Shown here one piece after another: positions 17,342 to 27,327 of a stretch of 57,926 nucleotides of DNA. The notes under the pieces were generated by a model. That model did not search any database. It was not told where the DNA came from and saw nothing but the letters and a program-made list of their open reading frames with translations. Positions within the stretch are counted from its first letter, which is position 1, and each line of letters starts with the position of its first letter. The stretch spans positions 1 to 57,926 of the forward strand of contig NZ_QNUG01000023.1 in NCBI RefSeq assembly GCF_003385395.1, written 5' to 3'. The DNA is from Epilithonimonas hispanica (GTDB lineage Bacteria > Bacteroidota > Bacteroidia > Flavobacteriales > Weeksellaceae). The translations under genes were made by a program, and so were the position numbers.

Positions 17342-18637
17342 ATGAATGCATTTATAGAGGAGCTAAAATGGCGCGGACTTTTTTCTGATATGACGCCGGG
17401 AACGGAGGAACAACTGGATAAAGAAATGACAAAAGCTTACATTGGGTTTGACCCAACTGCAGATTCTTTGCATATCGGAAGCCTTATCCAAATCAAAATT
17501 CTTGCCCATTTCCAGCAGCACGGTCATCAGCCGATTGCTTTGGTTGGAGGCGCAACAGGAATGATTGGTGACCCTTCCGGAAAATCTGCGGAACGTAATC
17601 TTTTGAGCGAAGAAACACTACTCTATTATGTGGATTGTCTGAAAAATCAATTATCCAGATTCTTAGAATTTGATGGAGAAGGCGATAACAAAGCCATTCT
17701 TGTCAACAATTACGATTGGATGAAGAATTTTACTTTCCTGGATTTTGCAAAGAATATTGGAAAACACATCACTGTGAATTATATGATGGCAAAAGATTCT
17801 GTAAAAAAACGTTTCTCCGGAGATTCTGGAGTTGACGGTATGAGTTTTACAGAGTTCACTTACCAGCTTTTACAAGGTTATGATTACCTTCACCTTTACC
17901 AAAACGATGGTGTGAAGCTTCAAATGGGAGGTTCTGATCAGTGGGGAAATATCACAACCGGAACAGAATTAATCCGAAGAAAAGCGCAAGGTGAAGCTTA
18001 TGCTTTAACAGTTCCCTTGATTACGAAGGCTGATGGATCCAAATTTGGAAAGTCTGAAAGTGGTGAAAATTATTGGTTGGATGCAAAGAAAACTTCACCT
18101 TACAAATTCTACCAATTCTGGTTGAATGCAACTGATGACGATGCAGAAAGATTCATTAAGTTCTACACTTTCCTTCCAAAAGAAGAAATCGAAGCTTTGA
18201 TTGAAGAACATAAAACTGCAGCTCACGAAAGAAAACTTCAGAAAAAACTGGCAGAAGAAGTTACAGTTTGGGTTCACGGACAAGCAGAATATGAAAAAGC
18301 TTTGAAAGCTTCTCAGATTCTTTTCGGACAATCTACAGCAGAGGATTTGGTAAGTCTAGACGAGGAATTATTCCTTCAGATTTTTGATGGTGTTCCTCAA
18401 AAAGAGATTTCAAAATCAGAAGTTGTTGGAAGCAATATTGTAGATTTGATTTCAGAAAAATCTGGTTTCTTAAAATCTAAAGGTGAGGCTAAAAGAGAAT
18501 TAGCCGGGAACTCTATTTCTGTCAATAAAACCAAAGTTAGCGAAGATTATTCGGTTTCCGAAAGTGATTTGATTGATGGCAAATTTCTTCTTCTTCAAAA
18601 AGGAAAGAAAAACTACTTCATTGTAAAAGCTATTTAA
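17342..18637 (+). CDS. tyrS: tyrosyl-tRNA synthetase
   Basis: 431 residues. Class I signatures are HIGS at 44-47 and KFGKS at 234-238, with [12 protein letters not shown] in the tyrosine pocket. The C-terminal S4-like RNA-binding domain ([26 protein letters not shown]) is present. It charges tRNA-Tyr in the cytoplasm. Start at the first ATG after the TATCTTTG element. Confidence 0.98.
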   Translation: MNAFIEELKWRGLFSDMTPGTEEQLDKEMTKAYIGFDPTADSLHIGSLIQIKILAHFQQHGHQPIALVGGATGMIGDPSGKSAERNLLSEETLLYYVDCLKNQLSRFLEFDGEGDNKAILVNNYDWMKNFTFLDFAKNIGKHITVNYMMAKDSVKKRFSGDSGVDGMSFTEFTYQLLQGYDYLHLYQNDGVKLQMGGSDQWGNITTGTELIRRKAQGEAYALTVPLITKADGSKFGKSESGENYWLDAKKTSPYKFYQFWLNATDDDAERFIKFYTFLPKEEIEALIEEHKTAAHERKLQKKLAEEVTVWVHGQAEYEKALKASQILFGQSTAEDLVSLDEELFLQIFDGVPQKEISKSEVVGSNIVDLISEKSGFLKSKGEAKRELAGNSISVNKTKVSEDYSVSESDLIDGKFLLLQKGKKNYFIVKAI

Positions 18638-18677
18638 CCCTCCAATCTTTAATTATATTTTACTTACATTTTAATAA

Positions 18678-19430
18678 ATGGTCATTATTATTTTTATCAT
18701 TGTACTTTGGTACTCCGGTTTGTTTTTTCAAACATTTTTCCTGCACCGTTATGCAGCGCATCAAACCTTTAAAATGTCAAAATTTGGTGAGAAATTATGT
18801 TATGTTTTGACTTGGATCACCCAAGGTTCTAACTATCTTTCCGCTTATGGTTATGGAGTAATGCACCGATTGCATCACGCTTATGCAGATACAGAAAAAG
18901 ACCCACATTCCCCAAAATACGATGCGAATCTTTTTGCAATGATGTGGAGAACTAAAAAAATCTACCAACAAATCAATGAGCAAAAAGCAAAAATAGAAGA
19001 CAAATTCACCAAAAATGTTCCGCAATGGAAAGCTTTTGACAGATTCGCTAGCTCGTGGGGTTCCAGAATTGGATGGGCCGTTTTGTACACGCTATTCTTC
19101 TATTTCTTCGCAACTGCTTGGTGGCAATGGTTATTGTTACCGGTGGCTTATATGATGGCGCCAATCCACGGTGTGATCATCAATTGGTTTGGTCACATCT
19201 ACGGTTATGTAAACTTCAAAGTGTCTGATACTTCCAAAAATCTTTTAAGATTTGATTGGTTGATGATGGGAGAAGCTTATCATAATAATCATCACAAACA
19301 CGGTGGAAGAGCAAATTTTGGAGGTGTGAGATGGCACGAGATTGATGTTACGTATTGCATTATGATTCTTCTAGACAAGATGAAATTAATCAAATTGAAT
19401 CCTGTAGCAGTTGTAAAAAGAGAAATTTAA
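18678..19430 (+). CDS. fatty-acid (acyl-CoA) desaturase
   Basis: 250 residues with four membrane segments. Three histidine boxes are visible: HRYAAH (23-28), HRLHHAY (63-69) and HNNHH (202-206). This is the di-iron Delta9-type desaturase family, which introduces a double bond into membrane fatty acids. It follows tyrS by 40 bases on the same strand. The gene ends before a strong bidirectional terminator. Confidence 0.93.
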   Translation: MVIIIFIIVLWYSGLFFQTFFLHRYAAHQTFKMSKFGEKLCYVLTWITQGSNYLSAYGYGVMHRLHHAYADTEKDPHSPKYDANLFAMMWRTKKIYQQINEQKAKIEDKFTKNVPQWKAFDRFASSWGSRIGWAVLYTLFFYFFATAWWQWLLLPVAYMMAPIHGVIINWFGHIYGYVNFKVSDTSKNLLRFDWLMMGEAYHNNHHKHGGRANFGGVRWHEIDVTYCIMILLDKMKLIKLNPVAVVKREI

Positions 19431-19509
19431 TTTTAAAATAAATATTTAGTCTGGGCATTTTGTCTAGCCTATTTTTTTGATTGTTGAATTGATTTTGCAA
19501 ATCAGAAAA

Positions 19510-19543
19510 CAAAAATACCGTTGAAAACTCAACGGTATTTTTG
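19510..19543. terminator. bidirectional terminator
   Basis: CAAAAATACCGTTGA-aaac-TCAACGGTATTTTTG is a perfect 15-bp stem with A and T tracts, between the convergent desaturase and oxygenase genes. Confidence 0.9.
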
Positions 19544-19562
19544 TTTTAAATATAAATTTCTA

Positions 19563-20513
19563 TTAGATTTTTATCAAACCTAATTCAATCAATCTTTCTC
19601 TTAAAAACTCTCCTGCTGTTGTATCTTCGTACAGTTTAGGATGATTTTCATCTACACAGTTTTCTAGTGCATTCAGCGACATTTCGCTTACAGGATGCAT
19701 AAAAAATGGAATTGAATATCTTGAAGTTCCCCATAATTCTCTTGGCGGATTGACTACTCTGTGAATCGTAGATTTCAATTTATTATTCGTATGTCTTGAC
19801 AACATATCGCCAACGTTTATCATCAACTCATCGGGTTCTGCAATAGCATCAATCCAATCGCCATTGTGATTCTGAACTTGAAGTCCTTTTCCTTGAGAAC
19901 CCATCAATAAAGTAATCAAATTAATGTCTCCATGAGCAGCTGCTCTTACCGCATCATCTGGCTCCTGAGTAATTGGTGGATAATGGATTGGTCTAAGGAT
20001 CGAATTACCTTCTGCAATTTTATCATCAAAATAAAACTCATCCAAACCAAGATACAAAGCCAAAGCTCTCAAAACATATTTCCCTGTTTTTTCTAGCATT
20101 TGGTAAGTTTCCTTCCCTACTTCATTGAACTTTGGAAGTTCATCCACGATAACATTATCAGGATATTCGGTTTTGTATTTGGAATCATCAGACACGTATT
20201 GTCCGAAATGCCAAAACTCTTTCAGGTCTCCTTTTTTAAAACCTTTTGCTGTTTCTTTACCGAAACCAACATAACCACGTTGTCCTCCAATTCCTGGGAT
20301 CTCGTACTTAAGTTTGGTTTCTGTGGGAAGTTCGAAGAAGTTTTTAACTTCTCCATAAAGATCGTCTACGAGTTGGTCGTCTAGGAAATGTCCTTTTAAG
20401 GCTACAAAACCAATTTCTTCGTAAGCTTTTCCGATTTCATTTACAAATTTCTGTTTGCGTTCCGGGTTGTCCGAAAGGAAATCACGCAGGTCTACACTAG
20501 GTATTTTGTCCAT
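19563..20513 (-). CDS. 2-oxoglutarate/Fe(II)-dependent oxygenase, isopenicillin N synthase family
   Basis: 316 residues. The DIOX_N domain begins IPSVDLRDFL. The metal triad is H194, D196 (HGDINLITLL) and H251 (STIHRVVNPP), and RYS at 265-267 is the usual 2OG-binding pair. The substrate cannot be read from sequence. It is a single gene between terminators. Confidence 0.92.
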   Translation of the reverse strand: MDKIPSVDLRDFLSDNPERKQKFVNEIGKAYEEIGFVALKGHFLDDQLVDDLYGEVKNFFELPTETKLKYEIPGIGGQRGYVGFGKETAKGFKKGDLKEFWHFGQYVSDDSKYKTEYPDNVIVDELPKFNEVGKETYQMLEKTGKYVLRALALYLGLDEFYFDDKIAEGNSILRPIHYPPITQEPDDAVRAAAHGDINLITLLMGSQGKGLQVQNHNGDWIDAIAEPDELMINVGDMLSRHTNNKLKSTIHRVVNPPRELWGTSRYSIPFFMHPVSEMSLNALENCVDENHPKLYEDTTAGEFLRERLIELGLIKI

Positions 20514-20603
20514 TTTAGAAATTTTAGTACCGCAAAAATACAGTTTTTATATCAACACAAAAGGTATTGATAAAAAGTACTCAAGATTCTGAAATCTGTT
20601 ATT

Positions 20604-20611
20604 TATCTTTG
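20604..20611 (+). promoter_or_regulatory. promoter -7 element for the esterase
   Basis: TATCTTTG ends 4 bases before the ATG at 20616. The very short leader is usual for flavobacterial promoters. Confidence 0.5.
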
Positions 20612-20615
20612 CAGA

Positions 20616-21254
20616 ATGGAATTACAATACCTCGTAAGAGAACCTCAAAATATTACACCGGAAACACCTATTCTTTTTATGCTTCACGGATACGGAAGTA
20701 ACGAAGAAGATCTTTTCAGTTTTGTTCCGACTTTGCCAGAAGATTGGTTGGTTGTGAGTTTCCGTGCACCTAAAGATTCTAGCTATGGCGGTTTTGCTTG
20801 GTTTGAAATCAACTTCAATGATCCTCACCAATTCATAGATGAAAATGAAGGTAATGAAGCTGTGAAACTGGTGATGGAAAACATTATGTCCGTCACAAAC
20901 CGATACGGCTTAACAAAAAATCCAACGCATCTTTGTGGCTTTAGCCAAGGTGGAATGATAGTTTATTCTTTGGCATTGCAATATCCAGAGCTGTTCAACA
21001 AAATTGCTATTCTAAGTTCTTATCCGGAAGAAAAAATGTTGCATAACATTGTGAATGACAAAAAGAAATATGAGAAATTACGCTTCTTCGTTTCGCACGG
21101 TTCGGATGATGCAATGATCCCTTTGGAATGGGCAAAAAAAGGTGCAGAATTGTTGTATGACCTGAGTGCTTACTTCTCTTTCCGAGAGTATATGAACGGA
21201 CACGGTGTGAATCAGAAAAATTATCTTGACTTGATGGATTTTTTCAAAAAATAG
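20616..21254 (+). CDS. phospholipase/carboxylesterase family hydrolase
   Basis: 212 residues, compact alpha/beta hydrolase. MLHGYGSNEEDLFSF precedes the nucleophile elbow GFSQGG (Ser110). The acid D164 or D165 (SHGSDDAMIP) and H196 (NGHGVN) complete the triad. This is the esterase/lysophospholipase group with broad acyl-ester activity, and no signal peptide is present. It is convergent with the aminopeptidase gene, with a terminator between. Confidence 0.92.
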   Translation: MELQYLVREPQNITPETPILFMLHGYGSNEEDLFSFVPTLPEDWLVVSFRAPKDSSYGGFAWFEINFNDPHQFIDENEGNEAVKLVMENIMSVTNRYGLTKNPTHLCGFSQGGMIVYSLALQYPELFNKIAILSSYPEEKMLHNIVNDKKKYEKLRFFVSHGSDDAMIPLEWAKKGAELLYDLSAYFSFREYMNGHGVNQKNYLDLMDFFKK

Positions 21255-21308
21255 ATTTTGGCATTGATTTTGAAAATATCCTATCAACACAAAGAAAAAA
21301 GGTTGATA

Positions 21309-21348
21309 AAAAGAATCCCGACTATTAAAAAGATAATCGGGATTCTTT
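21309..21348. terminator. bidirectional terminator
   Basis: AAAGAATCCCGA and TCGGGATTCTTT flank a 15-base loop. It ends both the esterase and the aminopeptidase genes. Confidence 0.85.
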
Positions 21349-21370
21349 ATGTTTTGAATTAAATTTAAAA

Positions 21371-22669
21371 TTAAGAATTCATCAAGTCTTCGATTTCATC
21401 AACTGTAATTGGGATATTTGCCATTAGATTGAATGGTTTTCCAGAAGATTGAATCACGTAATCGTCCTCAATCCTTACTCCAAAACCTTCTGCTGGAATG
21501 TAGAAACCTGGTTCATTGGTAAACACCATATTTTCTACAAAATCATCAGTTAAGATTCCATAATCGTGCGTATCCAATCCCATGTGGTGAGATGTCCCGT
21601 GCATCATATACTTTTTGTAAGCCGGCCATTTTGGGTCTTCGTTTTGAACATCAGCTTTGTCAATTAATCCTAATTGAAGCAACTCCGAAGTATAAACTTC
21701 GCCCATTTCTTTATGGAATCTATACCAGTTATTCCCAGCAACCAATCTGTCTTCAGCCTCAACTTTACATCTTAAAACCGAGTTATAAATCTCTTTTTGT
21801 CTATCAGAATATTTTCCGCTGACAGGGATTGTTCTTGTTAAATCACTTGAATAATTTGCATATTCCGCACCTACATCCAGAAGAATCACGTCGCCGTCTT
21901 TACACTGCATATTGTTGGAGATGTAATGAAGAACATTCGCATTGTTTCCGCTTGCGATGATTGGTGTGTAAGCGAAACCTTTGCTTCTGTTTCTTACAAA
22001 TTCGTGGATCAGTTCAGCTTCAATCTCGTATTCCCAAACGCCTGGTTTTACGAAATTGAGTAATCTTCTGATTCCTTTTTCTGTGATGTTACAAGCATTT
22101 TGAATCAATGCTAATTCTTCTGGTTCTTTGATACTTCTCAAACGTTGAAGAATTGGATTGCTTCTTTTGTAATTGTGCATTGGGAAATCTGCCTGCACTT
22201 TTCTGATGAAACGATCTTCTCTCAGTTCAGTTTCAACAGAGTTTCTGTAATGTTCGTTTTTGTTCAGATAAACATTTTCTGCTTCGTACATTAGACTTTT
22301 GAAGACTTTATCAAAATCTGTCAACCAATAAACGGTTTTGATTCCTGAAACTTCATAGGCATTTTCTTTGGTCAACTTTTCGCCTTCCCAAACTGCAATA
22401 TGATCGTTGGTTTCTCTCAAAAATAAAATCTCACGATTCTCTTCCAAATAAGCATCTGGGAAAATCACCAAGATACTTTCTTCCTGATCTACTCCACTCA
22501 AATAAAAAATATCACGATGCTGTTGAAAAGGCATTGTAGAATCTGCACTGACGGGATAGATATCATTGGAATTGAAAATGGCTATAGATTTTGGTAATAA
22601 AGAATCCGCAAACTTTTTTCTGTTTTTCACGAAAAGTGAACTTGGGATTTGCTCGTATTTTGTTGTCAT
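21371..22669 (-). CDS. pepP: Xaa-Pro aminopeptidase (aminopeptidase P family)
   Basis: 432 residues with an AMP_N domain followed by a pita-bread M24 domain. Metal-ligand segments are LLDVGAEYANYSSDLTRT (two Asp), HGTSHHMGLDTHD (His), and NEPGFYIP plus GVRIEDDYVI (Glu pair). The enzyme removes N-terminal residues before proline. There is no signal peptide, so it is cytoplasmic. Confidence 0.94.
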   Translation of the reverse strand: MTTKYEQIPSSLFVKNRKKFADSLLPKSIAIFNSNDIYPVSADSTMPFQQHRDIFYLSGVDQEESILVIFPDAYLEENREILFLRETNDHIAVWEGEKLTKENAYEVSGIKTVYWLTDFDKVFKSLMYEAENVYLNKNEHYRNSVETELREDRFIRKVQADFPMHNYKRSNPILQRLRSIKEPEELALIQNACNITEKGIRRLLNFVKPGVWEYEIEAELIHEFVRNRSKGFAYTPIIASGNNANVLHYISNNMQCKDGDVILLDVGAEYANYSSDLTRTIPVSGKYSDRQKEIYNSVLRCKVEAEDRLVAGNNWYRFHKEMGEVYTSELLQLGLIDKADVQNEDPKWPAYKKYMMHGTSHHMGLDTHDYGILTDDFVENMVFTNEPGFYIPAEGFGVRIEDDYVIQSSGKPFNLMANIPITVDEIEDLMNS

Positions 22670-22828
22670 TTAAAATGGATATTATAATTAAACTTTTAAA
22701 AATTAATTTAAAGCGTTCCAAATTTACAAAACCTAAAAAGATTAAAATTAAAATTAAGGCTTAATTTTTTCATAAATTATCAAACCACAATTGAATTAAG
22801 ATTTAAATTAATTTCTAATTTTACTTTT

Positions 22829-23055
22829 ATGAAAAACCTGATTTTACTTTTCACTTTTGTATATACAATGATACAATCGCACTTTTCGAATCATCAAACT
22901 ACCACAAAACACAGAAGAAAATAAAACTATATCTTGCTTCCAATCTTAATGGTTGGAAAGCTGATGATCCTCAATTTGAATTTAAGACAGGCTTCGAGAA
23001 CCTCAGCCTGGCAAAACGTGATGCAAAAAAGATTGCAACGGAAAGCGGGAAATAG
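22829..23055 (+). pseudogene. broken secreted protein fragment
   Basis: A signal-peptide-like start (MKNLILLFTFVYTMIQSH) runs into a stop at 22924. A different frame overlaps it and continues KIKLYLASNLNGWKADDPQF...AKRDAKKIATESGK. The 'LYLASNLNGWKADDPQF' part resembles N-terminal domains of secreted esterases or carbohydrate-active proteins. A one-base shift near 22,900 and loss of the rest suggest a dead fragment. It is followed directly by rbfA. Confidence 0.6.
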
Positions 23056-23081
23056 CTCCGAAAAATTCAAAATAAAAACAC

Positions 23082-23089
23082 TAAATTTG
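23082..23089 (+). promoter_or_regulatory. promoter -7 element for rbfA
   Basis: TAAATTTG lies 8 bases before the rbfA ATG at 23098. Confidence 0.5.
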
Positions 23090-23097
23090 CAACATTT

Positions 23098-23457
23098 ATG
23101 GAAAGTAACAGACAACGCAAAGTAGCGCAGATTATTCAAGAAGATATGGCAGAACTCTTCCGCAAACAGGCATCGGAAAGCAAACAGAGCTTTTTGGTTT
23201 CGGTTTCTGATGTGAAAGTGACAGCCGATCTTAGTATCGCAAAAATATACCTTAGCATTTTCCCTGCGGAGTTGCGCCAACCAATTTTGAAGGAAATCAA
23301 TACCAACAATTCTTTTTACCGTAATTATATTGGACAAAAAATGGGGAAGCAAGTACGTATCATTCCTCAATTGTCTTTCTTTATAGATACAAGTCTTGAC
23401 GATGTAGAACGCATCGAAAGAGAACTGAAAGGTGAAGGCGACAATCCTATTCTTTAA
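23098..23457 (+). CDS. rbfA: ribosome-binding factor A
   Basis: 119 residues. MESNRQRKVAQIIQEDMAELFRK followed by VSVSDVKVTADLSIAKIYLSIF and the C-terminal PQLSFFIDTSLDDVERIE are characteristic of RbfA, a cold-shock 30S maturation factor that binds 16S rRNA helix 1. It is followed after 12 bases by the permease gene. Confidence 0.94.
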   Translation: MESNRQRKVAQIIQEDMAELFRKQASESKQSFLVSVSDVKVTADLSIAKIYLSIFPAELRQPILKEINTNNSFYRNYIGQKMGKQVRIIPQLSFFIDTSLDDVERIERELKGEGDNPIL

Positions 23458-23469
23458 TTTTTTGCGAGA

Positions 23470-24672
23470 TTGAAAAATGCTTTTTACATAGCATCCCGAT
23501 ACCTGATTTCTAAAAAAGGAAGTACAGCGGTTACGTTTATCACATGGTTAGCAGCTTTTGCAATGGTAGCGGCTGTAGCAGCAATGTTTATCATCATTTC
23601 AGTTTTTTCTGGTTTAGAAGAGCTGAACAAAGACATGATTGCCAATCTACACGCGGATCTTACTATAAAAAGTAAAACCGGGAAAGTTCTTCCGGACATT
23701 AATAAAATCAATCAATCTCTGAAAAACAATCCAGACGTTGCTCATTTCTCAAAACTGATTGAAGAAAAAGTTTATCTAGGATACAAAGACAACGGTGAAA
23801 TTGCTTATTTGCGAGGTGTAGATTCAGCGTACACCCACGTGAATCCTATTGATGAAAATATCTATTACGGAAAATATCCTGACTTCAAATATAATAATGA
23901 AGTCATCATGGAAAATGGTCTGGACAACAGACTTTCTCTTCCGGTAAACTCTACTCAAGATTTCGCAACGATTCTAATGCCTAAACCTGGAAAAGGAATC
24001 ATCCAACAGGAAAACGATATTTTCAACAAAAAAGATATCTACGTAACCGGTGTCTTTCCTGGAAATGACCAACTAGACAATTACATCATTGCGCCGATAG
24101 AACTAGCTCAGGAATTATTGAGTCTTCCAAAATCTGCTTGTTATCAAATCGTTATCAAACTTAAAACACCTTCAAATTCTGAATTGGTAAAATCAAAACT
24201 AATGAAAGAGCTTGGAGATCAAATTATTGTTAATACAAAGTCTGAGGAAAATGCAGCATTCTGGAAAATGATTAATACAGAAAAGTTGATGATCTATTTG
24301 ATTTTCGGATTGGTGATTTTCATTACAACATTCAATTTAGCTGGAGCAATTACGATTCTTCAGTTAGATAAAAAAGAACAAGCAAAATCTCTTGTAGCAC
24401 TTGGTTTTAATAAAACTAATCTTAGATTAATCTATTTTTTCACAGGACTACTTATTGTATTTTTCGGAGTTATTTGTGGGCTTCTGATTGGCTCGGTTAT
24501 TTGTTTTACACAGATCCAGACAGGATTTTTCAAAGCAAGTGAGAGTCTGGCTTTCCCAGTTAAAATTGAATTGATTAATTATTTCATTGTATCAGGAATC
24601 GCCTTATTCTTTGGATTGAGTATTTCTATAATTTTCTCAAAGGTTAACAAAAGATATCTTTCTGATAACTAA
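23470..24672 (+). CDS. ABC transporter permease, LolE/FtsX family
   Basis: 400 residues. One N-terminal membrane segment (TAVTFITWLAAFAMVAAVAAMFIIISVFSGLEE) is followed by a periplasmic MacB-PCD-like domain (DLTIKSKTGKVLPDI). Three C-terminal segments follow, one reading LIFGLVIFITTFNLAGAITILQL. This layout fits LolC/E-type lipoprotein-release permeases. The start is TTG at 23470. No ATG is available near this position, and homologous starts (KNAFYIASRYL) align with it. The 12-base spacing to rbfA suggests one transcript. Confidence 0.9.
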   Translation: MKNAFYIASRYLISKKGSTAVTFITWLAAFAMVAAVAAMFIIISVFSGLEELNKDMIANLHADLTIKSKTGKVLPDINKINQSLKNNPDVAHFSKLIEEKVYLGYKDNGEIAYLRGVDSAYTHVNPIDENIYYGKYPDFKYNNEVIMENGLDNRLSLPVNSTQDFATILMPKPGKGIIQQENDIFNKKDIYVTGVFPGNDQLDNYIIAPIELAQELLSLPKSACYQIVIKLKTPSNSELVKSKLMKELGDQIIVNTKSEENAAFWKMINTEKLMIYLIFGLVIFITTFNLAGAITILQLDKKEQAKSLVALGFNKTNLRLIYFFTGLLIVFFGVICGLLIGSVICFTQIQTGFFKASESLAFPVKIELINYFIVSGIALFFGLSISIIFSKVNKRYLSDN

Positions 24673-24907
24673 AACTAAATCATTGGTTTCAAAGTTCACC
24701 AATTTGTTATTAAACAATAAATAATGTTGTAAGAATTTGAAAACAGATATTTTTATCTATTATTTTCACTTTCACAAAAATACAATTATAATTACAATAA
24801 TTATTTAAAAATTCTATCTAAACAAAATAAACAACACTCTATTGTTGATAATTTAATGTAATATTAATAAAATTATTCAATATCTTTACCGCCCTTAATT
24901 TTTTGAA

Positions 24908-25981
24908 ATGAAAAAAACTTTCCTTATTTTATTTGCTGGGATTTTTGGATTTGCAAACGCCCAGGAACCGGCAAACTATTACAGTACTGCAACCGGGCTT
25001 ACTGGATTCTCATTGAAAACCAAACTTGGAGAAATCATCTCTGCAGGTTACAAAACCAAAAGTTATGACAATCTATACACCGGTTATCCATCTTCGGATA
25101 CAGACAAGTTTTATGAAAACGACGGTAGTGTTTTGGATATCTATTCTGAAAATCCAACAGGTACAGACCCCTACAATTACCAACATGGCGTAAAGAAATG
25201 TGGAAACTATGCCAACGAAGGAGATTGTTATAATAGAGAACACTCTATTCCTCAAAGTTTGTTCAAGCAAGCTAGCCCAATGGTTTCTGACATCCACCAT
25301 ATTTTACCAACTGATGGTAAGGTAAACGGTATGAGAAGTAATTATCCTTACGGAAAAGTAAATAACCCAACTTGGACTTCTAAAAACGGTTCAAAAGTAG
25401 GTCCTAATGCATCTAGTGGCTATTCAGGTACAGTTTTCGAACCAATCAACGAGTTCAAAGGGGACGTCGCAAGAGTCCTATTATATTTCGTCACAAGATA
25501 TCAAACAAGATTATCTAGTTTTTCTAGTGGCAACATTCTTAATACAAGCAATGTTAGTCAAGGACTTACTACTTGGGAACTAAATCTTATGTTGCAATGG
25601 CATCAGCAAGATCCAGTTTCCGAAAGAGAAATCGTAAGAAACAACGCTGCTTATGTTTATCAAAACAACAGAAATCCATTCATAGATCACCCAGAATGGG
25701 TAACTGCAATCTGGGGACCTGCTCTGGCTGTAGATGATGCATCTTTTTCTAAAAATCTTACTATCGCCCCAAACCCTGTAAAAGGAAATATTATAAATAT
25801 ATCTGGTGATAAGGATCTGAAAAAATTCAACAAAGCAATGATTTACAATATGATTGGACAAAATGTTCAAACTATTGAAAATCCTTTCCAAAATGGAAAT
25901 ACAATTACTTTGAAAAATCTTCCAAAAGGAGTTTACATCTTAAAAACCGGAGAGCTAAACACGAAGTTTATTATAGAATAA
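24908..25981 (+). CDS. secreted endonuclease I with T9SS domain
   Basis: 357 residues. It has a signal peptide (KTFLILFAGIFGFANAQ), then the endonuclease I domain with CYNREHSIPQS and SDIHHILPTDG (metal-binding His and Asn). The C-terminal ~80 residues (ASFSKNLTIAPNPVKGN...KGVYILKTGELNTKFIIE) are a type A type IX secretion signal. It degrades external DNA and RNA. It is a tandem paralogue of the next gene. Confidence 0.93.
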   Translation: MKKTFLILFAGIFGFANAQEPANYYSTATGLTGFSLKTKLGEIISAGYKTKSYDNLYTGYPSSDTDKFYENDGSVLDIYSENPTGTDPYNYQHGVKKCGNYANEGDCYNREHSIPQSLFKQASPMVSDIHHILPTDGKVNGMRSNYPYGKVNNPTWTSKNGSKVGPNASSGYSGTVFEPINEFKGDVARVLLYFVTRYQTRLSSFSSGNILNTSNVSQGLTTWELNLMLQWHQQDPVSEREIVRNNAAYVYQNNRNPFIDHPEWVTAIWGPALAVDDASFSKNLTIAPNPVKGNIINISGDKDLKKFNKAMIYNMIGQNVQTIENPFQNGNTITLKNLPKGVYILKTGELNTKFIIE

Positions 25982-26004
25982 TTAACTTAAACTTATTATA
26001 CGAC

Positions 26005-26035
26005 AAAGGCAGTAATTATTTTCTGCCTTTTTTTA
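26005..26035 (+). terminator. intrinsic terminator
   Basis: AAAGGCAG and CTGCCTTT flank a 10-base loop, followed by a T run, just after the first endonuclease gene. Confidence 0.85.
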
Positions 26036-26177
26036 TTTTGAAACTATAACATTCTAATTTTCATTTATTATCAAATAAAATTACTTATTTGACAACAATT
26101 ACAAATCTATACTGTTAAAAACTTAATGTTTTATTTATCCCAATTATTAATACCTTAGCCAACCCTAATTAATTTTA

Positions 26178-27242
26178 ATGAAAAAAATAACTTTACTTTT
26201 AGGACTTGCAATCTCCTCTTTGGCATTTTCGCAAGCTCCTGCAACTTATTACGACGGAACTACTGGTCTTACAGGTTTCACACTGAAAACAAAACTCAGC
26301 CAAATTGTAACAAGTGGTCATCAGGACAAGGGCTACAACTGGACGGTATTTTCTTCTGCTGATAGAGACAAATATTATGAAAATGATAACTCTGTTTTAG
26401 ATATCTATTCGGAAAATCCAACAGGTCCAGATCCTTACAACTTTTCAATGGGTACTAACCAATGTGGAAATTATAATGGCGAAGGTGTTTGCTACAACAG
26501 AGAACATACAATCCCAAAGTCTACATTCGATGATGCAAGACCAATGCACAACGATTACAATCACCTGTTGCCTACTGATGGTTATGTGAATGGGAGAAGA
26601 GGTAATTGGCCTTATGGTGAAGTAGGAACGGCAACTTGGACTTCTAAAAATGGATCTAAATTAGGATCTAGTAAGCTTAATGGTTACAACGGAACAGTTT
26701 TCGAGCCTATCAATGAGTTCAAAGGTGATATTGCCAGAATCTATTTCTATTTTGCTACACGTTATGAAAGTCTAATCCAAGGCTTCAATTACGACATGTA
26801 TGATGGAAGCAAAACCAAAGTTTTTGCAGAACCTTTCTTAGCAATGCTTCTAAAATGGAATCAGCAAGATCCTGTTTCTCAAAAAGAAATTGATAGAAAC
26901 AACGCTGTTTTCTCTTATCAAGGAAATAGAAACCCTTACATCGATCATCCAGAATGGATCACAGAAATCTGGGGAACTGCACCTTTGGCTGTAGATGATG
27001 CTTCTTTTTCTAAAAATTTGACAATTGCTCCAAACCCTGTAAAAGGAAATGTAATCTCTGTAACTGGAGACAAGGATTTGAAGAAATTCAATAAAGCATT
27101 TATTTATAATATGGTTGGACAAAATGTTCAAACTGTTGAAAATCCTTTCCAAAACGGAAATACAATCACGTTGAAAAATCTTTCAAAAGGAATTTATATT
27201 TTAAAAACTGGAGAATTGAATACGAAATTTATCGTTGAGTAA
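26178..27242 (+). CDS. second secreted endonuclease I with T9SS domain
   Basis: 354 residues. It has the same architecture as the upstream gene: signal peptide (LLLGLAISSLAFSQ), CYNREHTIPKSTFDD, LLPTDGYVNGRRGNWPYG and an almost identical C-terminal sorting domain. The strong similarity, including the C-terminus, shows a tandem duplication with divergence in the catalytic part. Extracellular nucleases help scavenge nutrients and defend against DNA-based traps or phage. Confidence 0.93.
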   Translation: MKKITLLLGLAISSLAFSQAPATYYDGTTGLTGFTLKTKLSQIVTSGHQDKGYNWTVFSSADRDKYYENDNSVLDIYSENPTGPDPYNFSMGTNQCGNYNGEGVCYNREHTIPKSTFDDARPMHNDYNHLLPTDGYVNGRRGNWPYGEVGTATWTSKNGSKLGSSKLNGYNGTVFEPINEFKGDIARIYFYFATRYESLIQGFNYDMYDGSKTKVFAEPFLAMLLKWNQQDPVSQKEIDRNNAVFSYQGNRNPYIDHPEWITEIWGTAPLAVDDASFSKNLTIAPNPVKGNVISVTGDKDLKKFNKAFIYNMVGQNVQTVENPFQNGNTITLKNLSKGIYILKTGELNTKFIVE

Positions 27243-27270
27243 TTGTCTTAAACAAATATTAAAAACTTGA

Positions 27271-27300
27271 AATCAGTTGCTTTGGCAGCTGATTTTTTTT
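27271..27300 (+). terminator. intrinsic terminator
   Basis: AATCAGTTGC-tttg-GCAGCTGATT with a following T8 tract, after the second endonuclease gene. Confidence 0.85.
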
Positions 27301-27327
27301 TACCTTGAAACTTCAAAAAATTTAAAA

